The position numbers and the translations under genes were made by a program. Positions 40,526 to 54,201 of a stretch of 64,000 bases of DNA are shown piece by piece (position 1 is the stretch's first letter; the number at the start of each line of letters is the position of its first letter). The stretch lies in contig NZ_CP071129.1 in assembly GCF_017220215.1 (NCBI RefSeq), positions 2,294,001 to 2,358,000 of the forward strand, written 5' to 3'. The DNA comes from Caballeronia sp. M1242. Lineage in GTDB: Bacteria; Pseudomonadota; Gammaproteobacteria; Burkholderiales; Burkholderiaceae. The notes below the pieces were generated by a model that made no database searches, was not told the origin of the DNA, and saw only the letters and a program-made list of their open reading frames with translations.

Positions 40526-41797
40526 TTATTGACGCACTTCGCCGTGGCCCAGCACAACGTATTTCAGCGATGTCAGGCCTTCCAGTCCCACCGGGCCACG
40601 CGCGTGCAGCTTGTCGTTCGAGATGCCGATTTCCGCGCCGAGCCCGAACTCGAAACCATCCGCGAAGCGCGTCGACGCGTTGACCATGACGCTCGCCGAA
40701 TCCACCTCGCGCAGGAAGCGCATGGCGCGGTCGTGATCTTCAGTGACGATCGCGTCCGTATGGTGCGAGCCGTACGTGTTGATATGGTCGATGGCCTGGT
40801 CCAGACCATCGACGATTTTCACCGCCAGAATCGGCGCGAGATATTCGGTGCTCCAGTCTTCGTCGGTGGCATCGACGAGCCCGCCGATCTGCGCCGCTTC
40901 GAGCACCTTGCGCGCCGCCGCGTCGACACGCAGTTCGACGTCTTTCGCCTGAAACGCACGCGCGAGCATCGGCAGCGCGGCGTCGGCGACAGCGCGCGCG
41001 ACGAGCAGCGTTTCCATCGTGTTGCAGGTGCCGTAGCGATGCGTCTTCGCGTTGTCGCAGATCGCCGCCGCTTTTGCGAGATCGGCGCGGTCGTCCACGT
41101 ACACGTGGCAGATGCCGTCGAGATGCTTGATCATCGGCACGCGCGACTCTTCCATCAGCCGGGCGATGAGGCTTTTGCCGCCGCGCGGCACGATTACGTC
41201 GACGAACTCCGTCATGGTGATGAGCTTGCCGACCGCCGCGCGATCCGCCGTCTCGACGACCTGCACCGCGTCCTGCGGCAGCCCGGCCGCTCGCAGTCCC
41301 TCGCCGATCAGCCTGGCAAGCGCAGTGTTGCAATCGAGCGCCTCGGAACCGCCGCGCAGAATCGTCGCGTTGCCGGATTTCAGGCAGAGCGCGGCGGCGT
41401 CGATGGTCACGTTCGGCCGCGATTCATAGATGATGCCGATCACGCCGAGCGGCACGCGCATCTGCCCGACCTGAATGCCCGTCGGACGGAATTTGAGTCC
41501 GCTGATCTCGCCGATCGGATCGGCCAGCGACGCCACTTGCCGCAAGCCTTCGACCATCGTGCGGAGCGCCTTGTCGGAGAGCGTGAGACGGTCGATGAAC
41601 GCCGCGTCGTAGCCCTTCTCGCGGGCTCGATCCAGATCGCGCGCATTCGCGGCCTTGAGCGCGTCGCGTTCCCGCTCGATCGCATCCGCCACCGCGACGA
41701 GCGCCGCGTTCTTCGCCGCCGTCGATGCCCGCGCCATCGCGCGTGACGCCGCGCGCGCGCGGCGGCCGAGATCGGTCATGTACTGGTCGATGTTCAT
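40526..41797 (-). CDS. proA: gamma-glutamyl phosphate reductase
   Basis: A 423-aa ProA, second enzyme of proline synthesis (glutamyl-5-phosphate to the semialdehyde). Catalytic Cys is in [20 protein letters not shown]; other hallmarks are [20 protein letters not shown] and [17 protein letters not shown] prefer [11 protein letters not shown] at 41795-41797, with GGA at proper distance, over an ATG three codons earlier. It follows holA in the conserved leuS-lptE-holA-proA order. Confidence 0.95.
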   Translation of the reverse strand: MNIDQYMTDLGRRARAASRAMARASTAAKNAALVAVADAIERERDALKAANARDLDRAREKGYDAAFIDRLTLSDKALRTMVEGLRQVASLADPIGEISGLKFRPTGIQVGQMRVPLGVIGIIYESRPNVTIDAAALCLKSGNATILRGGSEALDCNTALARLIGEGLRAAGLPQDAVQVVETADRAAVGKLITMTEFVDVIVPRGGKSLIARLMEESRVPMIKHLDGICHVYVDDRADLAKAAAICDNAKTHRYGTCNTMETLLVARAVADAALPMLARAFQAKDVELRVDAAARKVLEAAQIGGLVDATDEDWSTEYLAPILAVKIVDGLDQAIDHINTYGSHHTDAIVTEDHDRAMRFLREVDSASVMVNASTRFADGFEFGLGAEIGISNDKLHARGPVGLEGLTSLKYVVLGHGEVRQ

Positions 41798-41906
41798 CTG
41801 GATCATTCCGTATGCCGGCTGCGAAAGCGCGGCATCAGTGAGATGGGAGTCGCGTTCGGCTGCATGGCCCGACGCGCAAAGGATCATTCTAAGCCGTGTC
41901 GCGTAT

Positions 41907-42992
41907 TTAGCGACGCGGTCGCGGCGCTGGCGACGCGCCTTGCGCCACGGCCATCGCCAGTTCGAACATGCCGGCCCATGGATCGGGCGGCGGCTCGCTG
42001 CCGCGCGCACCCGCGCTGCCGGAACTACCCGAGAGCCCTTTGACTTGCCGGTCGAGCCGCGCCGCGAGTGAGAGCGCGCGTTCGAGCGCGTCTTCCGTCA
42101 CGCGCGAAAGCGCGGGGCCGATCAACCGCTCGCGCGGTCCCCACACGCGGTTTTCGCGCAGCAGCGTCGCGAGCGGCTTGCCCGACGTCACGCCGCGCTT
42201 GATGCGCAGGAGCGTGCGCACCTCGTCGACGAGCGCCCACAAGACGAGCACGGCCGCTTCGCCTTCGCCTTTGAGACCGTCGAGCATGCGTGAAAGCCGG
42301 CCGACGTCGCCCGTCAGCATCGCCTCGTTCAGCTTGAAAACGTCGTAGCGCGCGACGTTCAGCACGGCGTCGTGGATCTGCTCGAACGTGAGCACGCCTT
42401 GCGGATAAAGCAGCCCGAGCTTCTGTATTTCCTGATGCGCGGCAAGCAGATTGCCCTCGACGCGTTCCGCGATGAAAACGAGCGCGCGCCGCCCCTCTTC
42501 GCCCGGCGCGACGCGCTGGCCTTGCTGCGCGAGCCGCTGGCCGACCCACATCGGCAGTTGCGCGCGCTCGACGGGATCGACCTTCAGCGCGACACCCGCG
42601 CCGATCAACGCCGTGAACCACGCGGACTTCTGCGCTGCCGAATCGAGGCGCGGCAGCGTGACCAAGGTCACGACGTCCGGATTGTCGGCGGCGGCGAGCA
42701 TCTTCAGCGCCTCGCCGCCTTCCTTGCCGGGCTTGCCCGTCGGGATGCGCAACTCGATCAGTTGCCGGTCGCCGAAGAGCGACATCGACTGCGTTGCGCC
42801 GATGAGCGCGCTCCAGTCGAACCCGCGCTCGACCGTGAACACGGTGCGATCCGTGAAGCCGCCCGCGCGCGCGGCGGCCCGGATGCGGTCGCACGCTTCC
42901 TGCACGAGCAGATGCTCGTCGCCATAGACGACGTACAGCGCCTTCAGGCCTTTGGCGAGATGCGCTTCGAGCGCGTCGAGCTTCAGTTGCAT
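41907..42992 (-). CDS. holA: DNA polymerase III delta subunit
   Basis: A 361-aa HolA, the clamp-loader subunit that opens the beta sliding clamp. N-terminal [20 protein letters not shown] and [20 protein letters not shown] match the family; the Walker region is degenerate as usual. It lies 21 bp after lptE. The C-terminal tail ([18 protein letters not shown]) is low-complexity, probably disordered, and not part of the core fold. Confidence 0.93.
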   Translation of the reverse strand: MQLKLDALEAHLAKGLKALYVVYGDEHLLVQEACDRIRAAARAGGFTDRTVFTVERGFDWSALIGATQSMSLFGDRQLIELRIPTGKPGKEGGEALKMLAAADNPDVVTLVTLPRLDSAAQKSAWFTALIGAGVALKVDPVERAQLPMWVGQRLAQQGQRVAPGEEGRRALVFIAERVEGNLLAAHQEIQKLGLLYPQGVLTFEQIHDAVLNVARYDVFKLNEAMLTGDVGRLSRMLDGLKGEGEAAVLVLWALVDEVRTLLRIKRGVTSGKPLATLLRENRVWGPRERLIGPALSRVTEDALERALSLAARLDRQVKGLSGSSGSAGARGSEPPPDPWAGMFELAMAVAQGASPAPRPRR

Positions 42993-43013
42993 GGTGGACG
43001 GTCGCGTAGCCCG

Positions 43014-43624
43014 TTACAGCGGCGGCGTGGGCAACGGCGCCCGCGGCGCGATACCCGGCGTCTGCTCGGCCGGCGTCGGATGCAGCGAACGCACGACCGC
43101 GAGCCGGCGCGTCAGTTGATCCACGGCGTCGTTGCGCATGTCGTTGTAGAGCAGCGTGGCTTCCTGCGACTTCGCGAGCGTGTACTGGTTGCTATAGGTC
43201 ATCGCGCGATTCAGCGCGATGGCGCTAGGCGGAATCAGCACCGTTCCGTCCGCGCCGACGAGCGTATAGCTCAGGTTGTAGACGAGCTCGTACTCCTGGA
43301 TCACGCCCTGCGAATTGAGGCTGAGTGTGCTGAGACCTTGACCTTCGTTGAGATAGAGCGTCGCGTCGGGCTTCTCCGAGGGCTTCACGATGACCGTATC
43401 GCTTCCGCCCTGCACCATGCGTTCGAGCCGCCCGACCATCTGCGGCGCGCCGCCGCTGATCGCCAGGCGCTTGAAGGCGTAGTCCTGCTCGCCGCGCAAC
43501 TGGAACCCGCACGCGGACAGCGCGACCGCGCCGCCCACGAGCGCGAGGAAAGTACGCCGGCTCACGCGCGCCGCGCGATTTTCGACGGCTTTGACGCTCA
43601 CATCGAATCCCCAGGTTTTGGCCA

Positions 43625-43625
<1 letters not shown>
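43014..43625 (-). CDS. lptE: LPS-assembly lipoprotein LptE
   Basis: A 203-aa lipoprotein: RRTFLALVGGAVALSACGFQ contains the lipobox (LSAC) at about residue 39, after a longer-than-usual N-terminus that overlaps leuS by one base. A GTG start at the VSRR position would give a more typical signal peptide and is possible. It plugs the LptD barrel encoded at 22-24 kb. The Pro-rich end PGIAPRAPLPTPPL is a lineage-specific tail. Confidence 0.93.
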
Positions 43626-46539
<2,914 letters not shown>

Positions 46540-46962
46540 TCAGCGCGCCGGCACGGGCTGCGTCACGAAACCGATCCGCTCGATTCCGGCCTGCTGCGCC
46601 GCGCCCATCACCTGCGCGACGATTTCGTATCGCGTGGCGCTCGACGCCCTCAGATGCAGTTCCGGCTTCTCGGCCGCCTTGCCCGCCGCGGCGAAACGCG
46701 CGCGCATGTCAGCGGCGCTGATCGGCGCGTCGTTCCAGTAGAGCTTGCCTCCATCGTCGATGGAAAGCGTGATGGTCTGCGGCGTCTCGCGCGCAGGCTG
46801 CGACGAGACCTTCGGCAAATCCAGCCGGATGGCGTGCGTGAAAAGCGGCGCGGTGATGATGAAGATCACCAGCAACACGAGCATGACGTCGATGAGCGGC
46901 GTCATGTTGATGTCGGCCATGGGCGAGCCGTTGGGCTTGTTGTCCAGTCCGCCGAAGGCCAT
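46540..46962 (-). CDS. ExbD/TolR-family biopolymer transport protein
   Basis: A 140-aa protein with one N-terminal membrane helix, INMTPLIDVMLVLLVIFIIT, in which the Asp of PLIDVML is the proton-path residue, and a periplasmic domain. It pairs with the TolQ/ExbB-type protein encoded 10 bp upstream. No tonB or tolA gene is nearby, so ExbD or TolR cannot be chosen from context. Confidence 0.9.
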   Translation of the reverse strand: MAFGGLDNKPNGSPMADINMTPLIDVMLVLLVIFIITAPLFTHAIRLDLPKVSSQPARETPQTITLSIDDGGKLYWNDAPISAADMRARFAAAGKAAEKPELHLRASSATRYEIVAQVMGAAQQAGIERIGFVTQPVPAR

Positions 46963-46972
46963 CGCGCGCTCC

Positions 46973-47638
46973 CTATTCTTTCTCGCCGCAAACAAAGGCG
47001 TGCAGATCGTGCGCGAAACCGTCGAGTTCCTCGGAGATCTGCCGCACGCAGCGGCCGAGCACGTTGTACGCAAGCACCGCCGGAATCGCGACGACGAGCC
47101 CGAACGCTGTCATGATGAGCGCCTCGCCGACCGGAGCCGCGACGTTTTCGATCATCGCCTGCCCGCTCGCCGCAATGCTGCCGAGCGCGTGATAGATGCC
47201 CCAGACCGTGCCGAGCAAGCCGACGAAGGGCGCCGTACTGCCCACCGATGCGAGCAACACCTGTCCGAATTCGAGCCGACGTTGCGAGCGCAGCAACGCC
47301 TGGCGCAGCGCGCGCAACACGCGCTCGTTACGCTCGACGCGGGCGAGCAGCGCGCCAGGCACTTCCGCTTCGGAAGCGCGCCACGCTGCTTCGGCGAGCG
47401 GCAGATACACGCGCTCGCGGTCCGCGCTGCGCAACGCGCCGATGCCGTCTTTCAGCGTCGATGCCTGCCAGAAGCGTTGCAGCGCGAGCGGCCCCTGCCA
47501 TTTTGCGCGTGCCAGCACCCACGCCTTCACGAGCAAGAAGCACCAACTCGCGAGCGACATGGCGAGCAGCACGCCCGCGACCGCATGCGTGACGGCATCG
47601 CCGCTTTGCAGATAGTGGATAACGCCCGTTGCCGCCAT
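46973..47638 (-). CDS. MotA/TolQ/ExbB-family proton channel protein
   Basis: A 221-aa inner-membrane protein with three helices; the family core is VGSTAPFVGLLGTVWGIYHA and GEALIMTAFGLVVAIPAVLA. It energises outer-membrane transport or division-linked invagination with the downstream ExbD/TolR partner. The gene follows dapB by 14 bp. Confidence 0.9.
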   Translation of the reverse strand: MAATGVIHYLQSGDAVTHAVAGVLLAMSLASWCFLLVKAWVLARAKWQGPLALQRFWQASTLKDGIGALRSADRERVYLPLAEAAWRASEAEVPGALLARVERNERVLRALRQALLRSQRRLEFGQVLLASVGSTAPFVGLLGTVWGIYHALGSIAASGQAMIENVAAPVGEALIMTAFGLVVAIPAVLAYNVLGRCVRQISEELDGFAHDLHAFVCGEKE

Positions 47639-47652
47639 CGTCCGTGAACGCC

Positions 47653-48450
47653 TCAGCGCAAGCCGAGCACGTCTTGCATGTCGAAGAAGCCCTTGTCGTG
47701 CGCGGCGAGGAAGCGCACCGCGCGCAGCGCGCCCTGCGCGTACGACAGACGGCTCGCTGACTTGTGCGTGATCTCGATGCGCTCGCCGATGCCCGCGAAG
47801 AGCACCGTGTGATCGCCGACGATATCGCCGCCGCGTATCGCCGAGAAGCCGATGGTCGACGGATCGCGCTCGCCGGTCACGCCTTCGCGCGCGTAGACCG
47901 CGCAGTCTTTCAGGTCGCGGCCGAGCGCGCGGGCCACCACTTCGCCCATCGCCAGCGCGGTGCCGGACGGCGCATCCACCTTATGCCGGTGGTGCGCCTC
48001 GATGATCTCGATGTCGTAACCCTGCGCGAACTGCTTCGCGGCAAATTCGAGCAGCTTGAGCGTCACGTTCACGCCGACGCTCATGTTCGGCGCGAACACC
48101 ACGCCGATCTTGTCGCCCGCCTGCTTCAACTGCGCCTTTTGCTCGTCGGAGAAGCCGGTCGTGCCGATCACCATCTTTACGTTATGACGCAGCGCCGCTT
48201 CCAGATGCGTGAGCGTGCCTTCAGGGCGCGTGAAGTCGATCAGATAGTCGGCGTCGGCGAACACGCGCTCGATGTCGTCGGTGAGCGCGACGCCCGTTGT
48301 CTTGCCGAGGAACGCGCCCGCGTCCTGCCCGAGTTGCGGCACGCCCGGACGGTCGAGCGCGCCGACGAGTTGCGCGTCGGGGTCGTTGAGAACGGTTTCG
48401 ATCAGCATCCGGCCCATGCGGCCCGACGCCCCGGCGATGGCGATCTTCAT
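47653..48450 (-). CDS. dapB: 4-hydroxy-tetrahydrodipicolinate reductase
   Basis: A 265-aa DapB of lysine/diaminopimelate synthesis. NAD(P)-binding [16 protein letters not shown] at the start and catalytic [20 protein letters not shown]. Standard length. It lies 126 bp downstream of bamE on the same strand. Confidence 0.97.
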   Translation of the reverse strand: MKIAIAGASGRMGRMLIETVLNDPDAQLVGALDRPGVPQLGQDAGAFLGKTTGVALTDDIERVFADADYLIDFTRPEGTLTHLEAALRHNVKMVIGTTGFSDEQKAQLKQAGDKIGVVFAPNMSVGVNVTLKLLEFAAKQFAQGYDIEIIEAHHRHKVDAPSGTALAMGEVVARALGRDLKDCAVYAREGVTGERDPSTIGFSAIRGGDIVGDHTVLFAGIGERIEITHKSASRLSYAQGALRAVRFLAAHDKGFFDMQDVLGLR

Positions 48451-48576
48451 GGCTGTCTCGTGTTGGACCGCGCGGCGAGCGCGGCTGATTGATACGGCGT
48501 CACGCGGCGAGCGCCCGCGACGCCGGTCTGTCCGGAAAAGCGCGACGGCGCGCCTTCCCGGCGATGCTTCGCCGCG

Positions 48577-49374
48577 CTACTGCGGCATGCTGAATTGCGC
48601 TTGTCCGCCCGAGTTGGCCGGAGCCGGCGACGTGCTCGCGGGACCGACCGCGCTGCTGTCCGGAATCGTGATCGTCTGCGGCTTGCGCTGCAACTGAATC
48701 TGCGAGTTGCCGCCGACGCTCGCCGCGCCGGGCGCCGCGCCCGCGCTTTGCGGCACGTTCGGTCGCACGGACGATTGCGTGCGGCCAGTCGGCATTTCGA
48801 CTTGCGCCGTCGCGCGATTCGCTGCCTGCGCGGCCTGCTGGTTCGCATCGCCCGCAAAGGCTGCCGCGGTGTTCGGCTGCGTGGACGGCTCGCCGACCGG
48901 CGCGGTCACGGTGCTTGCCGACGCCGCCGATGCCGATGCCGCAACCGCTGCGGGCGCCGTTGGCGACTTCGCGACCTTCAGGCCTCGGTCGCCGTCGATC
49001 TCGGCGAGCAGTTCGAGGTTAGACGGCAGATTCTCGCCGCCCGACCAGCTCACGACGCGATCGCTCGCGAAGTTCACGATGAAGTCGCGCTGCTGCACGA
49101 CGGAGGTGGAACCGCGCTTGAAGTAGAACACGTAGTCCCAGCGGTCCGCGTGGAACATGTCCGTGAGCAGCGGCGTGCCGAGCAGTTGCCTGACCTGATC
49201 GCGCGACATGCCGACCTGCATCTGGCTCGCCGCTTCCTGCGAAACGAAGTTGCCCTGCACGACCGTGATGCGGTATGGCGTGATGCTCTGCGCGATCTTC
49301 TGCGTGACGCTGTCGTACGTCGAGCAACCCGCGAGCAGCGCGGCGAGGGTTGCTGCGATGATGGTTCCCCGCAT
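48577..49374 (-). CDS. bamE: outer-membrane protein assembly lipoprotein BamE (OmlA/SmpA)
   Basis: A 265-aa lipoprotein. Lipobox ATLAALLAGCSTYDSV, then the BamE fold with VQGNFVSQEAASQMQVGMSR and RQLLGTPLLTDMFHADRWDY. The C-terminal about 130 residues (from about 135) are Ala/Ser/Pro/Gln/Thr-rich and unlike the compact E. coli protein (113 aa). Start 49372-49374 has GGGAGAG upstream. It is divergent from fur, as in Pseudomonas and Xanthomonas. Confidence 0.93.
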   Translation of the reverse strand: MRGTIIAATLAALLAGCSTYDSVTQKIAQSITPYRITVVQGNFVSQEAASQMQVGMSRDQVRQLLGTPLLTDMFHADRWDYVFYFKRGSTSVVQQRDFIVNFASDRVVSWSGGENLPSNLELLAEIDGDRGLKVAKSPTAPAAVAASASAASASTVTAPVGEPSTQPNTAAAFAGDANQQAAQAANRATAQVEMPTGRTQSSVRPNVPQSAGAAPGAASVGGNSQIQLQRKPQTITIPDSSAVGPASTSPAPANSGGQAQFSMPQ

Positions 49375-49602
49375 GCGACGGCTCTCCCTGCAATTCGATA
49401 AAAATTTTGAGATCATTTCACCTTTCGCGCACAGCGCCGATGACACTGACAACGCCGCGCTTCTCGTTCCGCTCTCAGTGCGCTTCTGCCTCGTTATTAC
49501 GTGCCTTCCGCGCGGTTTTGCGTACTTTCCGCATGAGATGTCAGGATTCGGAAAAACGCATTACTATGAGAACCTTCAATTGTACTCTAGGGATGCCTAG
49601 CC
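49375..49602. promoter_or_regulatory. bamE-fur divergent promoter region
   Basis: A 228-bp gap. The fur side has TACTAT near 49562, a plausible -10; no clear Fur-box palindrome (GATAAT repeats) was seen. The bamE side has AT-rich TAAAAATTTTGAGATCATTT around 49400. Confidence 0.35.
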
Positions 49603-50031
49603 ATGACCAATCCCTCCGATCTGAAAAATATCGGGCTCAAGGCGACCCTGCCCCGCCTCAAGATTCTGGAAATCTTCCAGCATAGTCCGGTGCGTCACCT
49701 GACCGCTGAAGACGTGTATCGCAACCTGCTCAATGAAGAGCTCGATATCGGGCTCGCCACCGTGTACCGCGTGCTCACGCAGTTCGAGCAAGCGGGCCTG
49801 CTGTCGCGAAGCAATTTCGAATCGGGCAAAGCGGTGTTCGAGCTGAACGAAGGTTCGCACCACGATCACCTCGTCTGCATCGACTGCGGGCGCGTCGAAG
49901 AGTTCTTCGACGCCGAAATCGAACGCCGCCAGCAGTCCATTGCGAAGGAACGCGGCTTCAAGCTGCACGAGCACGCGCTCGCGCTCTACGGCGCCTGCAC
50001 CAAGGAAAACTGCCCGCACCGCAAGCACTGA
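49603..50031 (+). CDS. fur: ferric uptake regulator
   Basis: A 142-aa Fur. DNA-binding [20 protein letters not shown] and [23 protein letters not shown]; metal-site motif [21 protein letters not shown]-terminal [16 protein letters not shown] has the second Cys pair. It represses iron uptake genes when loaded with iron. A long terminator follows. Confidence 0.96.
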   Translation: MTNPSDLKNIGLKATLPRLKILEIFQHSPVRHLTAEDVYRNLLNEELDIGLATVYRVLTQFEQAGLLSRSNFESGKAVFELNEGSHHDHLVCIDCGRVEEFFDAEIERRQQSIAKERGFKLHEHALALYGACTKENCPHRKH

Positions 50032-50066
50032 GCGACCCGCGCCCGGCCAGGCGCGCCGCGATTCCA

Positions 50067-50102
50067 AAACCGCCGTCCATCGGCTTCGATGGACGGCGGT
50101 TT
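50067..50102 (+). terminator. rho-independent terminator after fur
   Basis: AAACCGCCGTCCATCG-GCTT-CGATGGACGGCGGTTT, a perfect 16-bp stem followed by CGTTTCGT. Strong in either direction by stem stability. Confidence 0.8.
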
Positions 50103-50253
50103 CGTTTCGTCCATACCGTCCGCAATTGGCGCCATGGCACTTCCCGCGACAGCCGCGGTCATAGCACCGGCCGCGAGCGATCACTAGCCCTCCGTGGCTT
50201 CAATCAGCTTTCCGCGGACCTGCAATCAGCGAACGTCAAAAGGAGTAACGTCA

Positions 50254-50643
50254 ATGGACGTGCAACAACTCGTATCAGAATTTCTGTCTTCGTCGCACGG
50301 CGCGCAAGCCACGCAGGCGCTGACCGATCAGGGCTTCAGCCAGGAAGACAGTCAGCAAATGCTTAGTACGGCTGCGGAAACGGCGCACGCGCACGCCGAA
50401 GAGCAAAGCCAGGGCTTGTTGGGCGACCATCCCGGCAAGAGCTTCTTTGCGGCGTTCGCGGCGGGACTCGTGCGCGGCGACGGCTTCTTCAAGTCGCTGG
50501 AAGAGGGCGGCGAAGGCGTGCTGACCGGACGCATCGCGGAATCCATCGGCGCGCGCATGGGCCTCGACCCGGCCACGGCGTCGACCGTTGCGGCCGCCGC
50601 GACGCCGTATGTCATATCGTTCCTCCGCCAGCGGTTCGCATAA
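50254..50643 (+). CDS. small hypothetical protein, Ala/Gln-rich
   Basis: A 129-aa protein starting MDVQQLVSEFLSSSHGAQAT after AAAAGGAG. Features: an N-terminal helical region, a QGFSQEDSQQML segment, a Gly-rich DHPGKSFFAAFAAGLVRGDG middle, and a C-terminal helix VAAAATPYVISFLRQR. It resembles DUF937/YidB-like small proteins only loosely. No signal peptide. A shared terminator separates it from gap. Confidence 0.75.
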   Translation: MDVQQLVSEFLSSSHGAQATQALTDQGFSQEDSQQMLSTAAETAHAHAEEQSQGLLGDHPGKSFFAAFAAGLVRGDGFFKSLEEGGEGVLTGRIAESIGARMGLDPATASTVAAAATPYVISFLRQRFA

Positions 50644-50659
50644 CGCCGCGCAAAAAACG

Positions 50660-50681
50660 AAGCCGCTCCGAGGAGCGGCTT
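50660..50681. terminator. bidirectional terminator between the hypothetical gene and gap
   Basis: AAGCCGCTCC-GA-GGAGCGGCTT, a 10-bp perfect stem with flanking A-run (50652-50657) and TTTG. It can serve both convergent genes. Confidence 0.75.
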
Positions 50682-50703
50682 TGTCATTTCAGCGGACCGA
50701 ACG

Positions 50704-51714
50704 TTACTTCGCGTTCGCGAGGGCGACTGCCGTATCCAGCATGCGGTTCGAGAAGCCCCACTCGTTGTCGTACCAGCTCGACACCTTCACGAGACGGCCC
50801 GACACCTTCGTGAGCGTCGCGTCGAACGTCGACGAAGCCGGGTTGTGGTTGAAGTCGACCGACACCAGCGGCGCGTCGTTGTAGCCGAGAATGCCCTTCA
50901 GCTCGCCTTCCGACGCTTCCTTCATGATCTTGTTGACTTCTTCCACCGTCGTGTCGCGCGCCGCGATGAACGACAGATCCACCACCGACACGTTGATAGT
51001 CGGCACGCGGATAGCGTAGCCGTCCAGCTTGCCGTTCAGCTCCGGCAGCACGAGGCCGACCGCCGACGCAGCGCCGGTCTTCGTCGGGATCTGGCTGTGC
51101 GTGGCCGAGCGCGCGCGGCGCAGGTCCTCGTGATACACGTCGGTCAGAACCTGGTCGTTCGTGTACGCGTGGATCGTGGTCATCAGGCCGTTGACGAGGC
51201 CGATCTTGTCGTTCAGCGGCTTGACGAGCGGCGCGAGGCAGTTCGTGGTGCACGATGCGTTCGAGATGACCGTGTCCGATGCCTTCAGCACGTTGTGGTT
51301 CACGCCGTACACGATGGTCGCGTCCACGTCCTTGCCGCCCGGCGCGGAAATGATGACCTTCTTCGCGCCGCCCTTGATGTGCGCGCTCGCCTTTTCCTTC
51401 GTCGTGAAGAAACCGGTGCACTCCATCACCACGTCGACGTTCAGCTCGCCCCACGGCAGTTCGGCCGGGTTGCGGTTCGCCAGCACGCGAATCTTGTCGC
51501 CGTTGACGACGAGGTAGTCGCCGTCCACCGACACGTCGCCGGGGAACTTGCCGTGCGCGGTGTCGTACTGCGTCAGGTGCGCGTTCGTCTTGGCATCGCC
51601 GAGATCGTTGATGGCGACGATCTCGATGTCGTGCTTCTTGCCGTTCTCGTAGAAGGCGCGCAACGTGTTGCGGCCGATCCGGCCGTAGCCGTTGATTGCA
51701 ACGCGAATCGTCAT
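50704..51714 (-). CDS. gap: glyceraldehyde-3-phosphate dehydrogenase
   Basis: A 336-aa GapA. NAD-binding [20 protein letters not shown]; catalytic Cys in [20 protein letters not shown]-terminal [20 protein letters not shown]. It consumes the triose phosphate produced by eda and by tkt reactions. It is the gene after tkt, 48 bp apart, on the same strand. Confidence 0.97.
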   Translation of the reverse strand: MTIRVAINGYGRIGRNTLRAFYENGKKHDIEIVAINDLGDAKTNAHLTQYDTAHGKFPGDVSVDGDYLVVNGDKIRVLANRNPAELPWGELNVDVVMECTGFFTTKEKASAHIKGGAKKVIISAPGGKDVDATIVYGVNHNVLKASDTVISNASCTTNCLAPLVKPLNDKIGLVNGLMTTIHAYTNDQVLTDVYHEDLRRARSATHSQIPTKTGAASAVGLVLPELNGKLDGYAIRVPTINVSVVDLSFIAARDTTVEEVNKIMKEASEGELKGILGYNDAPLVSVDFNHNPASSTFDATLTKVSGRLVKVSSWYDNEWGFSNRMLDTAVALANAK

Positions 51715-51762
51715 GGTCTATCTCCTTGGCTTAAAAAAACCTGCTTCGCTGCACGCGGTTGC

Positions 51763-53814
51763 TTACGCGGCCAGAACGGCCTTCGCCGTTTCGACGACGT
51801 GCTCCACCGTGAAGCCGAAGTGCTTGAAGAGCGCACCGGCCGGCGCGGACTCTCCGAACGTGTCGATGCCGACCACGCCGCCTTCGAGGCCCACGTACTT
51901 GCGCCAGAAATCCGTCACGCCCGCTTCGATCGCTACGCGCGCCACGCCCTTCGGCAGCACGCGCTCGCGGTACTCGGCGTCTTGCTTGTCGAAGAGGTTC
52001 GTGCAGGGCATCGAGACGACGCGCGCGCCGATGCCTTCTTTCGCGAGCGCCTCGACGGCCTGCATCGCGAGTTGCACTTCCGATCCCGTCGCGATCAGGA
52101 TGATCTTGCGCGCGGGAATGTCGTCGTTCCAGTCGACGAGCACGTAACCGCCCTTCGCGATGTTCGCGATCTGAATGTCGTTGCGCGGCGAGAACTGCAA
52201 GTTCTGGCGGCTGAAAATGAGCGTCGACGGGCCTTCGTGCTCGATGGCATGCGTCCACGCGACGGCCGTTTCCACGGTATCCGCCGGGCGCCACGTCTGC
52301 AACTGCGGAATCAGACGCAGGCTGGAGACGTGCTCGACCGACTGGTGCGTCGGACCGTCTTCGCCGAGGCCGATGGAATCGTGCGTGAAGACGAAGATCG
52401 ACCGCGCTTTCATCAGCGCGGCGACGCGCAGCGCGTTGCGGCTGTAGTCCGAGAAGGTCAGGAACGTGCCGCCGAACGGACGGAAGCCGCCATGCAGCGC
52501 AATGCCGTTGATGGCCGCGCTCATGCCGAATTCGCGCACGCCGTAATTGATGTGATTGCCCCACTGGATGCCCGCATGGCCCGCGTTGGCGTTCTCCGCG
52601 TCGCCGGCGGCGCGCACGGCTTTCGACGCCTTCCAGTTCGTGAGATTCGAGCCGGTCAGGTCGGCCGAACCGCCGAGCAGTTCCGGCAGCGCGGCGGCGA
52701 GGCCTTCAATGGCTTGTTGCGATGCCTTGCGCGTCGCCACCGTTTCCGCACGCTGGTTCGCGTCCTCGATGATCTTCGCGGCGCTCGCGTTCCAGTCGGC
52801 GGGCAGTTCGCCCTTCATGCGGCGCGTGAATTCGGCGGCCTGTTCGGCGTACTTCGCGCGATAGGCGTCGAACGCCTTGTTCCACTCGCCTTCGACGCGC
52901 GCGCCCTGCTCCTTCGCGTCCCACGCTGCGTAGACTTCCTGCGGAATCACGAACGGCTCGTACTGCCAGCCGATGGCCGCGCGCGTGGCCGCGATCTCGT
53001 CGCCGCCGAGCGGCGCGCCGTGCGCATCGTGACCGCCCGCCTTCGTCGGCGCGCCCTTGCCGATGACCGTGCGGCAGCAAATGAGCGTCGGCTTGTCGGA
53101 TTGCTTCGCCTGCGCGATGGCGGCATCGACTGCGTTGACGTCATGGCCGTCCACGGCGCGAATCACATTCCAGCCGTACGCCTCGAAGCGCTTCGGCGTG
53201 TCGTCGTGGAACCAGTGCTCGACGTGGCCGTCGATGGAAATGCCGTTGTCGTCGTACAGAGCGATCAGCTTGTTCAGCTTCAGCGTGCCCGCGAGCGAAC
53301 AGGCTTCGTGCGAGATGCCTTCCATCAGGCAACCGTCGCCCAGGAACACGTACGTGTGGTGGTCGACGATCTTCGCGTCGGCCTTGTTGAACTCGGCGGC
53401 GAGCAGCGCTTCGGCGAGCGCCATGCCGACCGCGTTGGCGACGCCCTGGCCGAGCGGGCCGGTGGTCGTCTCGACGCCCGGCGTGATGCCCACTTCGGGA
53501 TGGCCCGGCGTCTTCGAATGCAACTGGCGGAAGTTCTTGATCTCGCTCATCGGCAGGTCGTAGCCGGTGAGGTGCAAAAGCGCGTACAGCAACATGGAGC
53601 CGTGACCGTTCGACAGGACGAAACGATCGCGGTCGAACCAGTGAGGATTCGACGGGTTGTGCTTCAGATGGCGCGACCACAGCGCGACGCCGATCTCGGC
53701 CATGCCCATGGGCATGCCGGGGTGACCGGAGTTGGCTTGTTGCACGGCATCCATGGCGAGCGCGCGAATTGCGTTGGCCATGAGGGCGGTCGGGCTGGAA
53801 GTCGGGATCGTCAT
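51763..53814 (-). CDS. tkt: transketolase
   Basis: A 683-aa thiamine-diphosphate enzyme of the pentose phosphate pathway. N-terminal [20 protein letters not shown]; ThDP motif [20 protein letters not shown]; pyrimidine-domain [16 protein letters not shown] and [16 protein letters not shown]. Full length. It shares a leftward unit with gap. Confidence 0.97.
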   Translation of the reverse strand: MTIPTSSPTALMANAIRALAMDAVQQANSGHPGMPMGMAEIGVALWSRHLKHNPSNPHWFDRDRFVLSNGHGSMLLYALLHLTGYDLPMSEIKNFRQLHSKTPGHPEVGITPGVETTTGPLGQGVANAVGMALAEALLAAEFNKADAKIVDHHTYVFLGDGCLMEGISHEACSLAGTLKLNKLIALYDDNGISIDGHVEHWFHDDTPKRFEAYGWNVIRAVDGHDVNAVDAAIAQAKQSDKPTLICCRTVIGKGAPTKAGGHDAHGAPLGGDEIAATRAAIGWQYEPFVIPQEVYAAWDAKEQGARVEGEWNKAFDAYRAKYAEQAAEFTRRMKGELPADWNASAAKIIEDANQRAETVATRKASQQAIEGLAAALPELLGGSADLTGSNLTNWKASKAVRAAGDAENANAGHAGIQWGNHINYGVREFGMSAAINGIALHGGFRPFGGTFLTFSDYSRNALRVAALMKARSIFVFTHDSIGLGEDGPTHQSVEHVSSLRLIPQLQTWRPADTVETAVAWTHAIEHEGPSTLIFSRQNLQFSPRNDIQIANIAKGGYVLVDWNDDIPARKIILIATGSEVQLAMQAVEALAKEGIGARVVSMPCTNLFDKQDAEYRERVLPKGVARVAIEAGVTDFWRKYVGLEGGVVGIDTFGESAPAGALFKHFGFTVEHVVETAKAVLAA

Positions 53815-54201
53815 GTCGGGTGTCGGCGGCTACGGAAGCAGTGAGGCAGTGCGTCGAGGCAGTACGTCGAAGCAGTGCTGAAATGATCCACGGTGCTTCT
53901 TGACGCTGCGTCTGACCGGTACTTCGCACCGGACGCCGGACCCGCGGCACACCGCGTTTTCAGTACCGGAACGACGAGAAACGACGAGGATCGGGAGGCG
54001 GTCATTCTAACAGACCGGTCCGATCGACAGGCGTGCGACACGGCGCCGAACGTGCGGCTTCCAGCGTTCGCGGGCATGTTCCGTGCAGCCGGGCGAAGCC
54101 GTTCATCGCGTCATCAGGCGGCGTCGCGCCGCGGGCGGTTCGCGCCTCATGGCAAAATGCCCCTCACTGGTACGAGCAAAAGGCTTCAAGGAGTGCTTTC
54201 G
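53815..54201. other. 387-bp divergent region between tkt and the VOC gene
   Basis: It contains a 13-bp tandem repeat near tkt (53845-53880), a possible minus-strand -10 TAGAAT (plus ATTCTA near 54003) that would give tkt a leader of about 185 nt, and CAAAAT near 54152 as a weak plus-strand -10. No gene is seen. Confidence 0.4.
53845..53880. repeat. 13-bp tandem repeat in the tkt leader
   Basis: GGCAGTGCGTCGA, GGCAGTACGTCGA, then partial AGCAGTGCTG: 2.8 copies in a row, 30 bp upstream of the tkt start. Copy number may vary between strains. Confidence 0.6.

Noticed and set aside
50845-53844. 999-codon plus-strand frame across gap and tkt
   Set aside because: Antisense to two clear enzymes; no family features.
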